A DNA stretch of 40,475 nt, from the NCBI GenBank assembly GCA_026388655.1, contig JAPLJI010000049.1, positions 1 through 40,475 of the forward strand, given 5' to 3'. The notes below the pieces were generated by a model. It was given only the letters and a program-made list of their open reading frames with translations, was not told where the DNA came from and made no database searches. Shown here piece after piece: positions 15,578 through 24,335 of the stretch. Each line of letters opens with the position of its first letter. Position 1 is the first letter of the stretch. This DNA is from Pseudomonadota bacterium (GTDB lineage: Bacteria > Desulfobacterota > JAPLJL01). The position numbers were made by a program, and so were the translations under genes.

Positions 15578-16657
15578 ATGGCGGCTAAACCATTAACAAT
15601 CGCGGTTATTCCCGGGGACGGTACCGGGCCGGAGGTCATCGCCGAGGGCCTGAAGGTGCTCCGGGCGGCCGCCTCGGTCTACGGCCTGAAATACAAGCTC
15701 ACCCGCTATAACCTGGGCGGGGAGCGGTACTTAAAAAGCCGGGAGACCCTCCCCGATTCCGTCCTCTCCGAGCTCCGGGAGCACTCCGCGATTTACCTGG
15801 GGGCGATCGGCCACCCGGAAGTGAAGCCCGGAATCCTGGAGCAGGGTATCCTCCTGAAGCTCCGCTTCGAGCTCGATCAGTACGTGAACCTCCGCCCGGT
15901 GAAGCTCTACCCGGGCGTGCCCTGCCCCCTCCGCGACAAAGGACCCGCGGACATCGATTTCATCGTGATCCGGGAAAATACCGAGGGTCTCTACGTGGGC
16001 AGCGGCGGGTTTTTAAAGAAAGGCACCCCGGACGAGGTCGCCATCCAGGAATCCATCAACACCCGCCGGGGGGTGGAGCGGGTGATCCGCTACGCCTTCC
16101 AGCTCGCCCGGAAACTCCGGCGGAAAAAGCTTACCCTCGGGGGGAAGACCAACGTCCTGACCTACGCCTTCGACCTCTGGGAGCGGACCTTCCGGGAAGT
16201 GGCCCGGGAGTTTCCGCGGATCGAGGCCGAGTATCTCCATGTCGACGCCATCAGCATGTGGATGGTGACCCGGCCGGAGCGCTTCGACGTGATCGTCACC
16301 GACAACATGTTCGGCGACATCATCACCGACCTGGGGGCCGCCCTCCAGGGGGGCCTCGGGCTCGCGGCCGGGGGTAACCTGAACCCCGAAGGGGTCTCCA
16401 TGTTTGAACCGATCGGCGGGAGCTCCCCCAAGTACGCCGGGAAAGGCGCGATCAACCCCCTGGCCGCCATCCTGGCCCTGAAAATTCTCCTCGAGCACCA
16501 GGGCTACCCGGAGGCCGCCCGGGGGGTGGAGCGGGCGGTGGTGGCCGTCATCCCCCGCCTGAAAAGCCTCGCCGCCGGGAAGATGGGATTCTCCACCCGC
16601 CAGGTGGGCGACCTGGTCGCGAATGCCCTGAAGACCAAGGATTCCCTGAAAAAGTAA
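15578..16657 (+). CDS. leuB: 3-isopropylmalate dehydrogenase (isocitrate/isopropylmalate dehydrogenase family)
   Basis: A 359-residue enzyme with the family motifs: PGDGTGPEV at the N-terminus, RENTEGLYVG, a Lys/Tyr region, the metal-binding DNMFGDIITDLGA and the NAD(P)-binding GSSPKYAGKGAINP. It oxidatively decarboxylates 3-isopropylmalate; the leuC and leuD genes upstream support leucine synthesis rather than the isocitrate or homoisocitrate reaction, though close relatives do the others. The start ATG is at 15578, with an A/T-rich leader and no strong ribosome binding site. Confidence 0.9.
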   Translation: MAAKPLTIAVIPGDGTGPEVIAEGLKVLRAAASVYGLKYKLTRYNLGGERYLKSRETLPDSVLSELREHSAIYLGAIGHPEVKPGILEQGILLKLRFELDQYVNLRPVKLYPGVPCPLRDKGPADIDFIVIRENTEGLYVGSGGFLKKGTPDEVAIQESINTRRGVERVIRYAFQLARKLRRKKLTLGGKTNVLTYAFDLWERTFREVAREFPRIEAEYLHVDAISMWMVTRPERFDVIVTDNMFGDIITDLGAALQGGLGLAAGGNLNPEGVSMFEPIGGSSPKYAGKGAINPLAAILALKILLEHQGYPEAARGVERAVVAVIPRLKSLAAGKMGFSTRQVGDLVANALKTKDSLKK

Positions 16658-16696
16658 AACGGCGCTCCGTCCGCAGGTAACCTGGTTTTCGCCGGG

Positions 16697-16725
16697 GTTG
16701 CCCGCGGACGCGGATACAGTTTTAA
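16697..16725 (+). promoter_or_regulatory. Possible sigma70 promoter upstream of asd
   Basis: TTGCCC, a 17-base gap and TTTAAT lie about 30 bases before the start of asd. The -35 box is only fair, so this is tentative. Confidence 0.3.
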
Positions 16726-16753
16726 TTATGATTAAGCGGATGAAGGAGGAACG

Positions 16754-17779
16754 ATGAAAAACAAGAAAGGTTACGCCGTCTGCGTGGTCGGAGCCACCGG
16801 CGTGGTCGGGCAGGAGATGCTCCGCGTGCTCGAGCGGAGGAAATTCCCCGTCCGCCAGATCAAGCTCCTGGCCTCGGAGAGATCCGCCGGGTCCTTCCTC
16901 GAGTTCGCGGGGAAGCAGGTCAAGGTGGAACTCCTCGAGGAAAAGTCCTTCGCCGGGATGGAGATCGGCCTTTTCTCCCCGGGCGGCGAGCTCTCCTCGC
17001 GCTTCGCCCCGGTGGCGGGGGCGGCCGGCTGCGTGGTCATTGACAACACCGCCTCCTTCCGGATGGACCCGGATGTCCCCCTGGTGGTTCCCGAGGTCAA
17101 CCCGGAAGACATCGCCCTCTACAAAAAGCGGAACATTATCGCCAACCCCAACTGTTCCACCATCCAGATGGTGGTGGTGCTGAAACCGATCCACGACCGG
17201 GTCCGGATCAAACGGGTGGTGGTTTCCACCTACCAGTCCACCTCCGGGGCCGGGCGGGAGGCGATGGAAGAGCTGGTCAGCCAGACCACCGCCATCCTGA
17301 ACCAGAAGGAGATCCGGAAGGGGGTCCTGCCCCAGCAGATCGCCTTCAATCTCTTCCCCCACATCGATTCCTTCCTCCCGAACGGTTACACCAAGGAGGA
17401 GATGAAGATGGTAAATGAAACCCGCAAGATCATGCACGACGACACGATCCAGGTTTGCGCCACCACCGTGCGGGTGCCGGTCTTCTACAGCCATTCCGAG
17501 GCGGTCAACCTCGAGCTCGAGCGCCGGGTTTCCCCCGCGGAGATCCGCGAGATCCTCGAGAAAGCCCCCGGGGTGAAGGTTTACGACGACCCGGCCGCCA
17601 ATAAGTACCCGATGCCGATCCTGGCCGCGGGGAAGGACGATACCTTCGTAGGCCGGATCCGGGAAGACCTTTCCCATCCCCAGGGGATCGTCCTCTGGAT
17701 CGTCTCCGACAACATCCGGAAGGGCGCGGCCCTGAACGCGGTCCAGATCGCCGAGCACCTGATCGAAAAACACCTCTAA
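16754..17779 (+). CDS. asd: Aspartate-semialdehyde dehydrogenase
   Basis: A 341-residue enzyme preceded by an ideal AAGGAGG. It has the GATGVVGQ nucleotide motif, active-site Cys134 in NPNCSTIQ and catalytic His247 in VFYSHSEAV. It reduces aspartyl-phosphate to aspartate semialdehyde, the branch point to lysine, threonine and methionine. A dapL-type aminotransferase of the lysine branch is encoded two genes downstream. Hairpin repeats directly follow the stop codon and may act as a terminator or mRNA stabiliser. Confidence 0.95.
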   Translation: MKNKKGYAVCVVGATGVVGQEMLRVLERRKFPVRQIKLLASERSAGSFLEFAGKQVKVELLEEKSFAGMEIGLFSPGGELSSRFAPVAGAAGCVVIDNTASFRMDPDVPLVVPEVNPEDIALYKKRNIIANPNCSTIQMVVVLKPIHDRVRIKRVVVSTYQSTSGAGREAMEELVSQTTAILNQKEIRKGVLPQQIAFNLFPHIDSFLPNGYTKEEMKMVNETRKIMHDDTIQVCATTVRVPVFYSHSEAVNLELERRVSPAEIREILEKAPGVKVYDDPAANKYPMPILAAGKDDTFVGRIREDLSHPQGIVLWIVSDNIRKGAALNAVQIAEHLIEKHL

Positions 17780-17780
17780 C

Positions 17781-17846
17781 GTCATTCCTGCGAAAGCAGG
17801 AATCCAGATTAAAATAACTGGATTCCGCATCAAGTGCGGAATGACA
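17781..17846. repeat. Double palindromic repeat after asd
   Basis: Two adjacent hairpins: ATTCCTGC/GCAGGAAT with a GAAA loop and ATTCCGCA/TGCGGAAT. It belongs to the same dispersed family as 6974-7004. Confidence 0.75.
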
Positions 17847-17904
17847 GAAAAAAGACAACCCCGTCGCCCGATCGCGGGGTATAACAAGTTAAAGGGGGCT
17901 AAAC

Positions 17905-19374
17905 ACGCAGATCCTGACGGTTTCCTCCGAGGTTTACCCCTATGCCAAAACCGGGGGACTGGCGGATGTCGCCGGCTCCCTGCCCCCGGCCCTCGCCGAG
18001 TTAAAGCAGGAAGTCGGAATTGTTCTCCCCTTCTACCGGGAAACCCGGAAAAAGGGGTTCCCGATCGAGCCGCTTTCCCCCGAGTTCGAGATCCGGATCG
18101 GGGCGCGGGCGGAAAAGGCCCGCTTCCTCCGCCTGACGGATCCGGCCGGGTTCCCGGTTTTCTTCGTGGAAAACGACCGCTACTTCGACCGCGACTACCT
18201 TTACGGCACCCCGGAGGGGGACTACATCGATAACCTGGAGCGTTTCAGCTTCTTCTCCCGGGCCGTCCTCGAACTGCTTCCCCTCTTGAAGCCCGAGCCC
18301 GCGGTGCTGCACTGTCACGACTGGCAGACCGCCCTGCTGCCCATCTACCTCCACTGGCTCCCGGCCCTCCGGGAACGCTTCCCGCGGCTGGCCACGCTCC
18401 TCACCCTCCATAACCTCGGTTACCAGGGAATCTTCCCGCCGGAAAAGTTTCCCGCCCTCGGCCTTCCGGCCGAGGCCTACCGCTCCTCCGGACTCGAGTT
18501 CTGGGGCCGGATCAATCTTCTGAAGGGTGGCATCCTTTCCGCGGACTTCCTCACCACCGTGAGCCGGAAGTACGCCCGGGAGATCCAAACCCGGGAATTC
18601 GGCTTCGGCCTGGAAGGGGTGCTCGCCAGCCGTCAGGGCGACCTCACCGGGATCCTGAACGGGGTGAATTACCAGGAGTGGGACCCGGCCTCGGACCCCC
18701 ACCTGGCGGCCAATTACGAACCCGGGAATACCGCGGGCAAGCGGGTCTGCAAGGAAGACCTGTTAAAATATTTCGCCTTCCCCCCGGCCTTTGAAACCAT
18801 CCCGGTCCTCGGGATGGTGACGCGGCTGGCCGAGCAGAAGGGCATCGAGCTCCTGGCCGAGGCCATCCCCGGGCTGGTCCTCCGCGACCTGGCCCTGATC
18901 ATCCTGGCCTCCGGGGAGGAGCGCTACCAGAAACTGCTCGGCGGCCTGGCCCGCGCCCACCCGGAACGGCTCCGGGTCCGGCTCGGTTTCGACCACGCCC
19001 TGGCCCACCAGATCGAGGCCGGGAGCGACCTCTTCCTGATGCCTTCCCGCTACGAGCCCTGCGGCCTGAACCAGATCATCAGCCTGAAATACGGAACCGT
19101 CCCGATCGTCCGCGCCACCGGCGGGCTCGACGATACGGTGGAAGCGTTCGATCCGTTGACGGGGCGGGGAAACGGGTTTAAATTTTCAGAATATCAGGCC
19201 GCCAACCTGATCCACGAGGTAAACCGGGCCCTCCAGGTCTTCGCTGATCCCCCGAACTGGAAGAAGCTCGTCGCCAACGCCATGGCCTCGGATTTTTCCT
19301 GGGGCCGCCCGGCGCGGGAATACCTCGAGCTCTACGAACGGCTGTCCGGAAGAGAAAGGAGAAACAAACCATGA
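17905..19374 (+). CDS. glgA: Glycogen synthase, apparent ACG start codon
   Basis: The reading frame encodes a complete GT5 glycogen synthase (about 489 residues), which builds alpha-1,4-glucan from ADP-glucose. The N-terminal sequence QILTVSSEVYPYAKTGGLADV continues without break upstream of the first GTG (18166), which would delete the ADP-glucose loop. No ATG, GTG or TTG exists between the in-frame TAA at about 17890 and that GTG. An ACG at 17905, six bases after AAGGGGG, gives MQILTVSSE and puts the catalytic lysine at residue 15, exactly as in E. coli GlgA (MQVL..., Lys15). I infer ACG as start; ATC or CTG nearby are less likely. C-terminal glycosyltransferase motifs (YEPCGLNQ, RATGGLDDTV) are intact. 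It overlaps dapL by four bases. Confidence 0.85.
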   Translation, partial: TQILTVSSEVYPYAKTGGLADVAGSLPPALAELKQEVGIVLPFYRETRKKGFPIEPLSPEFEIRIGARAEKARFLRLTDPAGFPVFFVENDRYFDRDYLYGTPEGDYIDNLERFSFFSRAVLELLPLLKPEPAVLHCHDWQTALLPIYLHWLPALRERFPRLATLLTLHNLGYQGIFPPEKFPALGLPAEAYRSSGLEFWGRINLLKGGILSADFLTTVSRKYAREIQTREFGFGLEGVLASRQGDLTGILNGVNYQEWDPASDPHLAANYEPGNTAGKRVCKEDLLKYFAFPPAFETIPVLGMVTRLAEQKGIELLAEAIPGLVLRDLALIILASGEERYQKLLGGLARAHPERLRVRLGFDHALAHQIEAGSDLFLMPSRYEPCGLNQIISLKYGTVPIVRATGGLDDTVEAFDPLTGRGNGFKFSEYQAANLIHEVNRALQVFADPPNWKKLVANAMASDFSWGRPAREYLELYERLSGRERRNKP

Positions 19375-20534
19375 CCCCGAGTCCCCGCCACCGGCTTTCG
19401 GAAAGGCTCGACCGCCTGCCCCCCTATCTCTTCGCCGAGATTGACCGGAAGAAAAAGGAGGCCCGGGCCCGGGGGGTCGACCTCATCGACCTTTCCATCG
19501 GCGACCCCGATCTCCCTACTCCCGGGCCGATCGTGGAGAGCCTGCGCCGGGCCGCCGGTGACCCCGCGAACCACCAGTACCCGAGCTACGAGGGGCTGCC
19601 CGCCTTCCGCCGGGCCGCGGCGGATTTTTACCAATGGCGCTTCGGGGTCGAGCTCGACCCGGAAAACGAGGTCCTGACCCTGATCGGCTCCAAGGAGGGG
19701 ATTGCCCACCTGCCGCTGGCCTTTCTCGACCCGGGGAGCCGGGTCCTGGTCCCCGACCCCGGTTACCCGGTTTACGGGGCCGCCACGATCCTCGCCGGCG
19801 GCGAGCCCCAGACCTTTCCTCTCCGGGCGGAGCAGGACTTCCTCCCGGATCTGAAAAAACTGAAACCCCGGAAGGAGGCCCGGATCCTTTTCCTGAATTA
19901 CCCGAATAATCCCACCGGCGCGGTCTGCGACCAGAAATTCCTGAAACAGGCGGTGGAATTCTGCCGGGCCCACCACCTGATCCTGGCCTATGACGCGGCC
20001 TACTCGGAGATTTACTTCGACTCACCCCCGGGGAGCGCCCTCCAGCTCCCGGGCGCCCGGGAGGTAACCATCGAGTTTCATTCTCTCTCCAAAACCTTTA
20101 ACATGACCGGCTGGCGGATCGGTTTCGCCGCGGGAAACCCCGAGCTCATTGCCGGGCTCCGGAAGGTCAAAACCAATATTGACTCGGGAACCTTCCAGGC
20201 GGTCCAGGAGGCCGGGATCACCGCCCTCAATTCCCGGCAGGAGTTCACCGGAGAAATTCGCCGGATTTACCGGGAGCGCCTGGACATCCTGGCCCAGGCC
20301 CTGAAGCAGGCCGGGCTGGAATTCGAGGTCCCGGCCGCCACTTTTTATCTCTGGGCGCGGGTTCCCTCCGGGCGGGACTCCGCGGCTTACGCCACCCTTC
20401 TCCTCGAACAAGCCGGCGTGGTGGCCACCCCGGGGGTGGGGTTCGGCCCGGCCGGCGAGGGATACATCCGTTTCGCCCTGACCAAGGACAAGGCCCGGAT
20501 CACGGAGGCGGCGCAGAGAATCGCCTCCCTGTAA
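19371..20534 (+). CDS. dapL: LL-diaminopimelate aminotransferase-type PLP enzyme
   Basis: A 387-residue class I/II aminotransferase. PLP-binding residues are visible: Lys241 in HSLSKTFNMTGWRIGF, Asn180 and Pro181 in NYPNNPTG, Asp208 in LAYDAAYSE and Tyr211. The N-terminal YLFAEIDRKKKEA and IDLSIGDPDLPTP are typical of the DapL subgroup of deltaproteobacteria, Chloroflexi and methanogens, which makes LL-diaminopimelate from tetrahydrodipicolinate. The nearby asd supports a lysine role; a general aspartate or alanine aminotransferase is the alternative. The ATGA overlap with glgA implies coupled translation. Confidence 0.82.
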   Translation: MTPSPRHRLSERLDRLPPYLFAEIDRKKKEARARGVDLIDLSIGDPDLPTPGPIVESLRRAAGDPANHQYPSYEGLPAFRRAAADFYQWRFGVELDPENEVLTLIGSKEGIAHLPLAFLDPGSRVLVPDPGYPVYGAATILAGGEPQTFPLRAEQDFLPDLKKLKPRKEARILFLNYPNNPTGAVCDQKFLKQAVEFCRAHHLILAYDAAYSEIYFDSPPGSALQLPGAREVTIEFHSLSKTFNMTGWRIGFAAGNPELIAGLRKVKTNIDSGTFQAVQEAGITALNSRQEFTGEIRRIYRERLDILAQALKQAGLEFEVPAATFYLWARVPSGRDSAAYATLLLEQAGVVATPGVGFGPAGEGYIRFALTKDKARITEAAQRIASL

Positions 20535-20586
20535 GGAAAGGTTACGCCCCGATCACCCGGGGAGGAAAGGAACCGCAGGGACTGAT

Positions 20587-21492
20587 ATGTGGCAGAATAA
20601 AAAATTTTTTCAAAACATCCTGAACGCTTCCCCGGAAGGCGTGTTTTTCACCAACCCGAATAAAAAAATCGTCTACTGGAGCCGGGCGGCGGAGCGGCTT
20701 TCCGGCCGCAAGGCGGCGGAGATGATCGGGAAGAGCTGCGCGGACCACCTGCTCTGGCTCTGCGACAACCGCAGCGGCGATCCCTGCCAGGGGCGCTGCC
20801 CTTTAAACCTGGCCCCGGCCGAGGGGGTGCCGCCGGAAACCGACCTTTTCCTCACCCATAAAGACGGGAGATGGGTGCCCGTCCGGGTCCAGGCCGTCCC
20901 GGTCCGGGATGACCGGGGCCGGATGCTCGGCGTGGCCGAATTCTTCCGGGATAACATCCAGAAACTTATCTTCCTCAAGGAGCTTGACCAGCTCCGGGAT
21001 GCCGCCCTCCTCGACTCGCTCACCGGCCTGGGGAACCGGCAGTACATTCTAAAAAACCTCATCGCCAACCTGGAAAGAATGAAAAGGTACTGGTGGCCCT
21101 TCGGGCTCCTCTTCATCGGGATCGATGGCCATGAGCGCTTGAAGGCCCTCGGTCCCTCGGCCGGGGACGACGCCATTAAATTGCTGGCGCGGATCATCAA
21201 CAACAATACCCGGCTTTTCGACGCGACCGGCCGCTGGGGCGGGATTAAATTCGTCTCCCTCATCGAAAATGTCGCCGAGCAGCAGCTCCTGTCCATCGCC
21301 AACAAGTTCCTCTTTCTGATCGAGCACTCTCATGTCCCGACCTCCACCGGGGAGCTGGAGATCACCGTCTCCATCATCGCCCGGATCCCGGGACCCGAGG
21401 ACACGGTTGAAACCCTCATCGATTCCTCCTGGGAAAAACTGGATGAGCTCCAGCGCGCGGGCTCCAACTCCGTTTCCCTGGTCAAGAAATAA
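20587..21492 (+). CDS. PAS-domain protein with degenerate GGDEF domain (first of tandem pair)
   Basis: A 301-residue protein. Residues 5-125 form a PAS domain with a cysteine cluster (Cys51, 59, 67, 71; ending CQGRCP). Residues 135-300 align with a GGDEF domain: DSLTGLGNRQYI is conserved and FIGIDGHERLK keeps one metal-site Asp, but the catalytic GGDEF reads GGIKF (218-222). It is therefore unlikely to make c-di-GMP, and may bind GTP or c-di-GMP or signal through protein contacts (inference). It has no signal peptide or membrane segment. It is colinear with the next gene, 52 bases downstream, so the pair arose by tandem duplication. The partner is unknown. Confidence 0.85.
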   Translation: MWQNKKFFQNILNASPEGVFFTNPNKKIVYWSRAAERLSGRKAAEMIGKSCADHLLWLCDNRSGDPCQGRCPLNLAPAEGVPPETDLFLTHKDGRWVPVRVQAVPVRDDRGRMLGVAEFFRDNIQKLIFLKELDQLRDAALLDSLTGLGNRQYILKNLIANLERMKRYWWPFGLLFIGIDGHERLKALGPSAGDDAIKLLARIINNNTRLFDATGRWGGIKFVSLIENVAEQQLLSIANKFLFLIEHSHVPTSTGELEITVSIIARIPGPEDTVETLIDSSWEKLDELQRAGSNSVSLVKK

Positions 21493-21544
21493 CCGCGGAC
21501 CAAGGATAATAAATATTCGCTGATCCGAAACCCGGTTTTATTCC

Positions 21545-22450
21545 ATGCGGCTGAACAAGAAATTTTTCCGGATCCTCCTGAATCAACTGAGTGACGGGGT
21601 ATTTTTTGTCGATCGGGACCGGGCCATCCTTTACTGGAACCGGGGCGCGGAAAGACTGACCGGCTGTCTGGCCAAGGAAATGATCGGGAAGAAATGCTCG
21701 GAAGACCAGCTCAACCATATTGACGCCCAGGGAGTGAAGCTCTGCGAGGGAAAATGCCCGATGCTTCAGACCCTCTCCGACGGGCGCGAACGCAAGGCCG
21801 AGCTTTATCTCAAGCACCGGGACGGGCACCGGGTCCCGGTCCTGGTCCAGGTCCTGGCCATCCGGGACTCGAAGGACCGGATCGCCGGGGCCGTCCAGAT
21901 CTTCCGGGACAATTCCCCGAAAATCATGTTCCAGGAACGGATCAAGGAGTTGGAAAAAGCCTCCTTCTTCGATCCCGCGACCGGCCTGGGAAACCGGCAA
22001 TACATCGAAGCCCACCTCAAGGGCAAACTGGGAAAACTGAAAAGATACGCCGAGTCTTTCAGCGTTCTCTGCCTCGGGATCGACGGCTTCGAGCAACTCA
22101 ACGTTCCCGGTCATCAAACCAAGTTGGAAGCGGTCAAAATGCTGGGGCGGATTCTCACCCACAACATCCGTCCCTTCGACGCCTTGAGCCACGTGGGCGA
22201 GGGGAAATTTATCGTTCTCCTGGATAACGTGAATGAACAGCAATTGCATTCCATCGCCCGGAAATTCTGCTTCCTGGTAGAGCATTCGAGCGTCCTGACT
22301 GAATCCAGTGAGCTTCCCGTCACCGTTTCGATCGCCGGCCGGATGGCCGACCCGGAAACCACCGGGGAAAACCTGCTCAAATCCGTGGAGAAAAAAATGC
22401 TCGAGATCCAGGAGGCCGGGGGAAACCAGGCGGTTCTCCTGCGGAAATAA
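21545..22450 (+). CDS. PAS-domain protein with degenerate GGDEF domain (second of tandem pair)
   Basis: A 301-residue paralogue of the preceding gene with the same length and layout. The PAS domain keeps Cys51, Cys67 and Cys71 at identical positions (CEGKCP at 67-72), while Cys59 is absent. The GGDEF-like half has the conserved ATGLGNRQYI but the catalytic motif reads GEGKF (218-222), different from its sister, so both copies are probably catalytically dead. No inhibitory-site RxxD is clear. Conserved cysteines in a PAS domain suggest binding of a metal, Fe-S cluster or heme, or redox sensing (inference). There is no transmembrane helix. Confidence 0.85.
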   Translation: MRLNKKFFRILLNQLSDGVFFVDRDRAILYWNRGAERLTGCLAKEMIGKKCSEDQLNHIDAQGVKLCEGKCPMLQTLSDGRERKAELYLKHRDGHRVPVLVQVLAIRDSKDRIAGAVQIFRDNSPKIMFQERIKELEKASFFDPATGLGNRQYIEAHLKGKLGKLKRYAESFSVLCLGIDGFEQLNVPGHQTKLEAVKMLGRILTHNIRPFDALSHVGEGKFIVLLDNVNEQQLHSIARKFCFLVEHSSVLTESSELPVTVSIAGRMADPETTGENLLKSVEKKMLEIQEAGGNQAVLLRK

Positions 22451-22774
22451 CCGGAGGGGGAATCCATCTTCTTCGAACTGGATTCCCGCTGGAGTTTGTC
22501 CTGCCCCTCAGGGGTTCTCGTCCCGAGAACCCTTTCGGGGTCGAGGGAAGCGTAGTCGAAGGGCGGGAATGACATAGAATGGAAGGAATGGATTTCAACC
22601 GGGGTTTACCCATTTCAGCCGGTTCATTTTGTTCATCTGGTCTCTCCGGTCACCTGATGCCCTGATTTCCTTCATTTATTCTTGGGCTACCCGCAACCGG
22701 GCGCCGGCTGCTTGCCGCCGGCCGCCGAATATCCTTGCCAATCATTTTCCTTTGCTGATAAACTTATTCGGTCT
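22451..22774. other. Intergenic region before the barrel gene
   Basis: Besides the composite repeat, the rest (22580-22774) shows TTCATTTTGTTCATCTGG, a minus-strand-oriented nonamer-like stretch, and a GC-rich GGGCGCCGGC block. No gene is evident. Confidence 0.45.
22479..22575. repeat. Composite palindromic repeat
   Basis: CTGGATTCCCGC at the left and GCGGGAATGACAT at the right enclose a nested GGGTTCTCGTCCCGAGAACCC palindrome and a GTCGAAGG motif. It belongs to the same outer family as 35381-35475, with a different centre. Confidence 0.65.
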
Positions 22775-24274
22775 ATGAATCGCCTCAAACCGATGAGAAT
22801 AAGCCTGCTGACGGCGGCGGTCCTGCTTTCCGCGGTTTCCGTCCGGGGGGCCGAGTATAAAATTCCCGGACAATACCGTTTTCGCCTGGACTCCGTTTCC
22901 TCCTTCCTTATTAATAACGCGCCGGAAAAAAGCCGGCAGACCTTCCTGCTGGAAAACCGGCTCCGGCTTTCTCCGGAATTGAAACTCGGGGAGAATCTCC
23001 GGGTCCGGGCCGAAGGCGATTTCCGGGGCAATGCCGGGGATGAGAACGGCTTCCCCTCCGCCTACGCCGACTGGGCCCGGGACCCCGGGGCCCAACTGGA
23101 TTTCCGTCAGGCCTACCTGGAATGGAAAACCCGGTTCGGCATCCTCCGAGCCGGGCAGATGGCCTCCTCCGTCGGGATGGGAATCCTGGCCAACGGCGGC
23201 GAAGACCGGGAGGATCCGGAAAACGAACTCCAGCCGGTCGCTTTCGGCGATGCCTATTACGGGGACCTCGCCGACCGCCTGCTCTTCGCCACCAAACCGT
23301 TCTCAGCCTTCTCCCGGTCCTGGCTGGCCGAGCACCTGGTCACCGTCCTGGCCTTCGACCTGATTTACCGGGACGAGAACGCCGATCTGCTCGACGGCGA
23401 CCGGGCCCTCCAAGGGGTATTCCTCTCCTTCCTGGAAGAGAAGGGTTTCCGCGCGGAGATCTACGCGGCTTACCGGAATCAAAAGGATGATGACGGCGAC
23501 GAGCTCAAGGTCTGGGCCCTGGATTTCTCCGGGCAGATGGAAAGAGAGCTGGAAAAACTTCGGGCCTGGCTCAAGTTTGAGGGGGAAATCGCCTTCACCC
23601 TGGGTGAGACCAGCCAGCTCCGGAACCACGCCCACCCGGACGGGGTTTCCGTCCGGGGCTTGGGGGGAGCCCTCCGGGGGCTTCTCTGGCTTCCTTATTT
23701 ATCCTCGACCACCGGCCTGGAAATGGGGGGCGCTTCCGGCGATTCCAATCTGGAGGACGGAACCGCATACATTTTCAAATTCGACCCCAATTACCGCGCG
23801 GGCCTCATCCTTTTTGAAGAGGTTCTCGCCGAAATCTCGGCGGCCGGGGCCGCCAGGGCGGCCAATCCCAACCTGGTGGGTGTCCCGAGCCCGGGGGTGG
23901 AGCTTCTTCCTTCGAATGGTTCGATCTCCAACGCCTATTACCTTTTCCTGACCCAATCCCTGAAACCCGTTCCCCGGCTCACCACCGCCCTCGGCTTGCT
24001 CTACGCCCGTTCGGCGGGCGATCTTCTCGACCCTTATCTCACCCTCCAGGCGGGGGAAAACCGCAATTTCCTCGACCGGCCGGCGCGGGACAAAAGTCTC
24101 GGTTGGGAACTGGACGGCCAAGTCTCTTACCAAATCCGCCCCGCCTCCCGGTTCCGGCCGGAAGTGGGGATGGAGGCCGGGGTCTTCTTCCCGGGCCGGG
24201 CCCTGGCAGACGCCGACGGAAAAACCCTGGACCCGATTTACAAGGTCCGGGGGCGGATCACGGTGAATTGGTAA
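22775..24274 (+). CDS. Outer-membrane beta-barrel protein (alginate-export-like porin)
   Basis: A 499-residue protein, with ATG at 22775 or a second at 22793; the in-frame extension upstream is repeat sequence. A signal peptide (MRISLLTAAVLLSAVSVRGAEY) precedes alternating short strands and turns, as in outer-membrane barrels: LENRLRLSPELKL, RVRAEGDFRG, then FRQAYLEWKTRFGILRAGQM, an arrangement shared with alginate-export/porin-like families. The C-terminus ends YKVRGRITVNW, with an aromatic terminal residue typical of barrel assembly substrates. The substrate is unknown. It precedes a thioesterase and a large surface lipase, so a role in moving lipid products is possible (inference). Confidence 0.78.
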   Translation: MNRLKPMRISLLTAAVLLSAVSVRGAEYKIPGQYRFRLDSVSSFLINNAPEKSRQTFLLENRLRLSPELKLGENLRVRAEGDFRGNAGDENGFPSAYADWARDPGAQLDFRQAYLEWKTRFGILRAGQMASSVGMGILANGGEDREDPENELQPVAFGDAYYGDLADRLLFATKPFSAFSRSWLAEHLVTVLAFDLIYRDENADLLDGDRALQGVFLSFLEEKGFRAEIYAAYRNQKDDDGDELKVWALDFSGQMERELEKLRAWLKFEGEIAFTLGETSQLRNHAHPDGVSVRGLGGALRGLLWLPYLSSTTGLEMGGASGDSNLEDGTAYIFKFDPNYRAGLILFEEVLAEISAAGAARAANPNLVGVPSPGVELLPSNGSISNAYYLFLTQSLKPVPRLTTALGLLYARSAGDLLDPYLTLQAGENRNFLDRPARDKSLGWELDGQVSYQIRPASRFRPEVGMEAGVFFPGRALADADGKTLDPIYKVRGRITVNW

Positions 24275-24335
24275 TAGAAACCAGTTTCGAGTTAAAGAAA
24301 ATTTACGATTGACGAATGACGATTGCGGAATGAAA

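Noticed and set aside
16013-17887. 624-residue minus-strand open frame
   Set aside because: It is antisense to leuB and asd, both unmistakable, and its translation is rich in Gly, Asp, His and Pro as expected from a GC-rich opposite frame.
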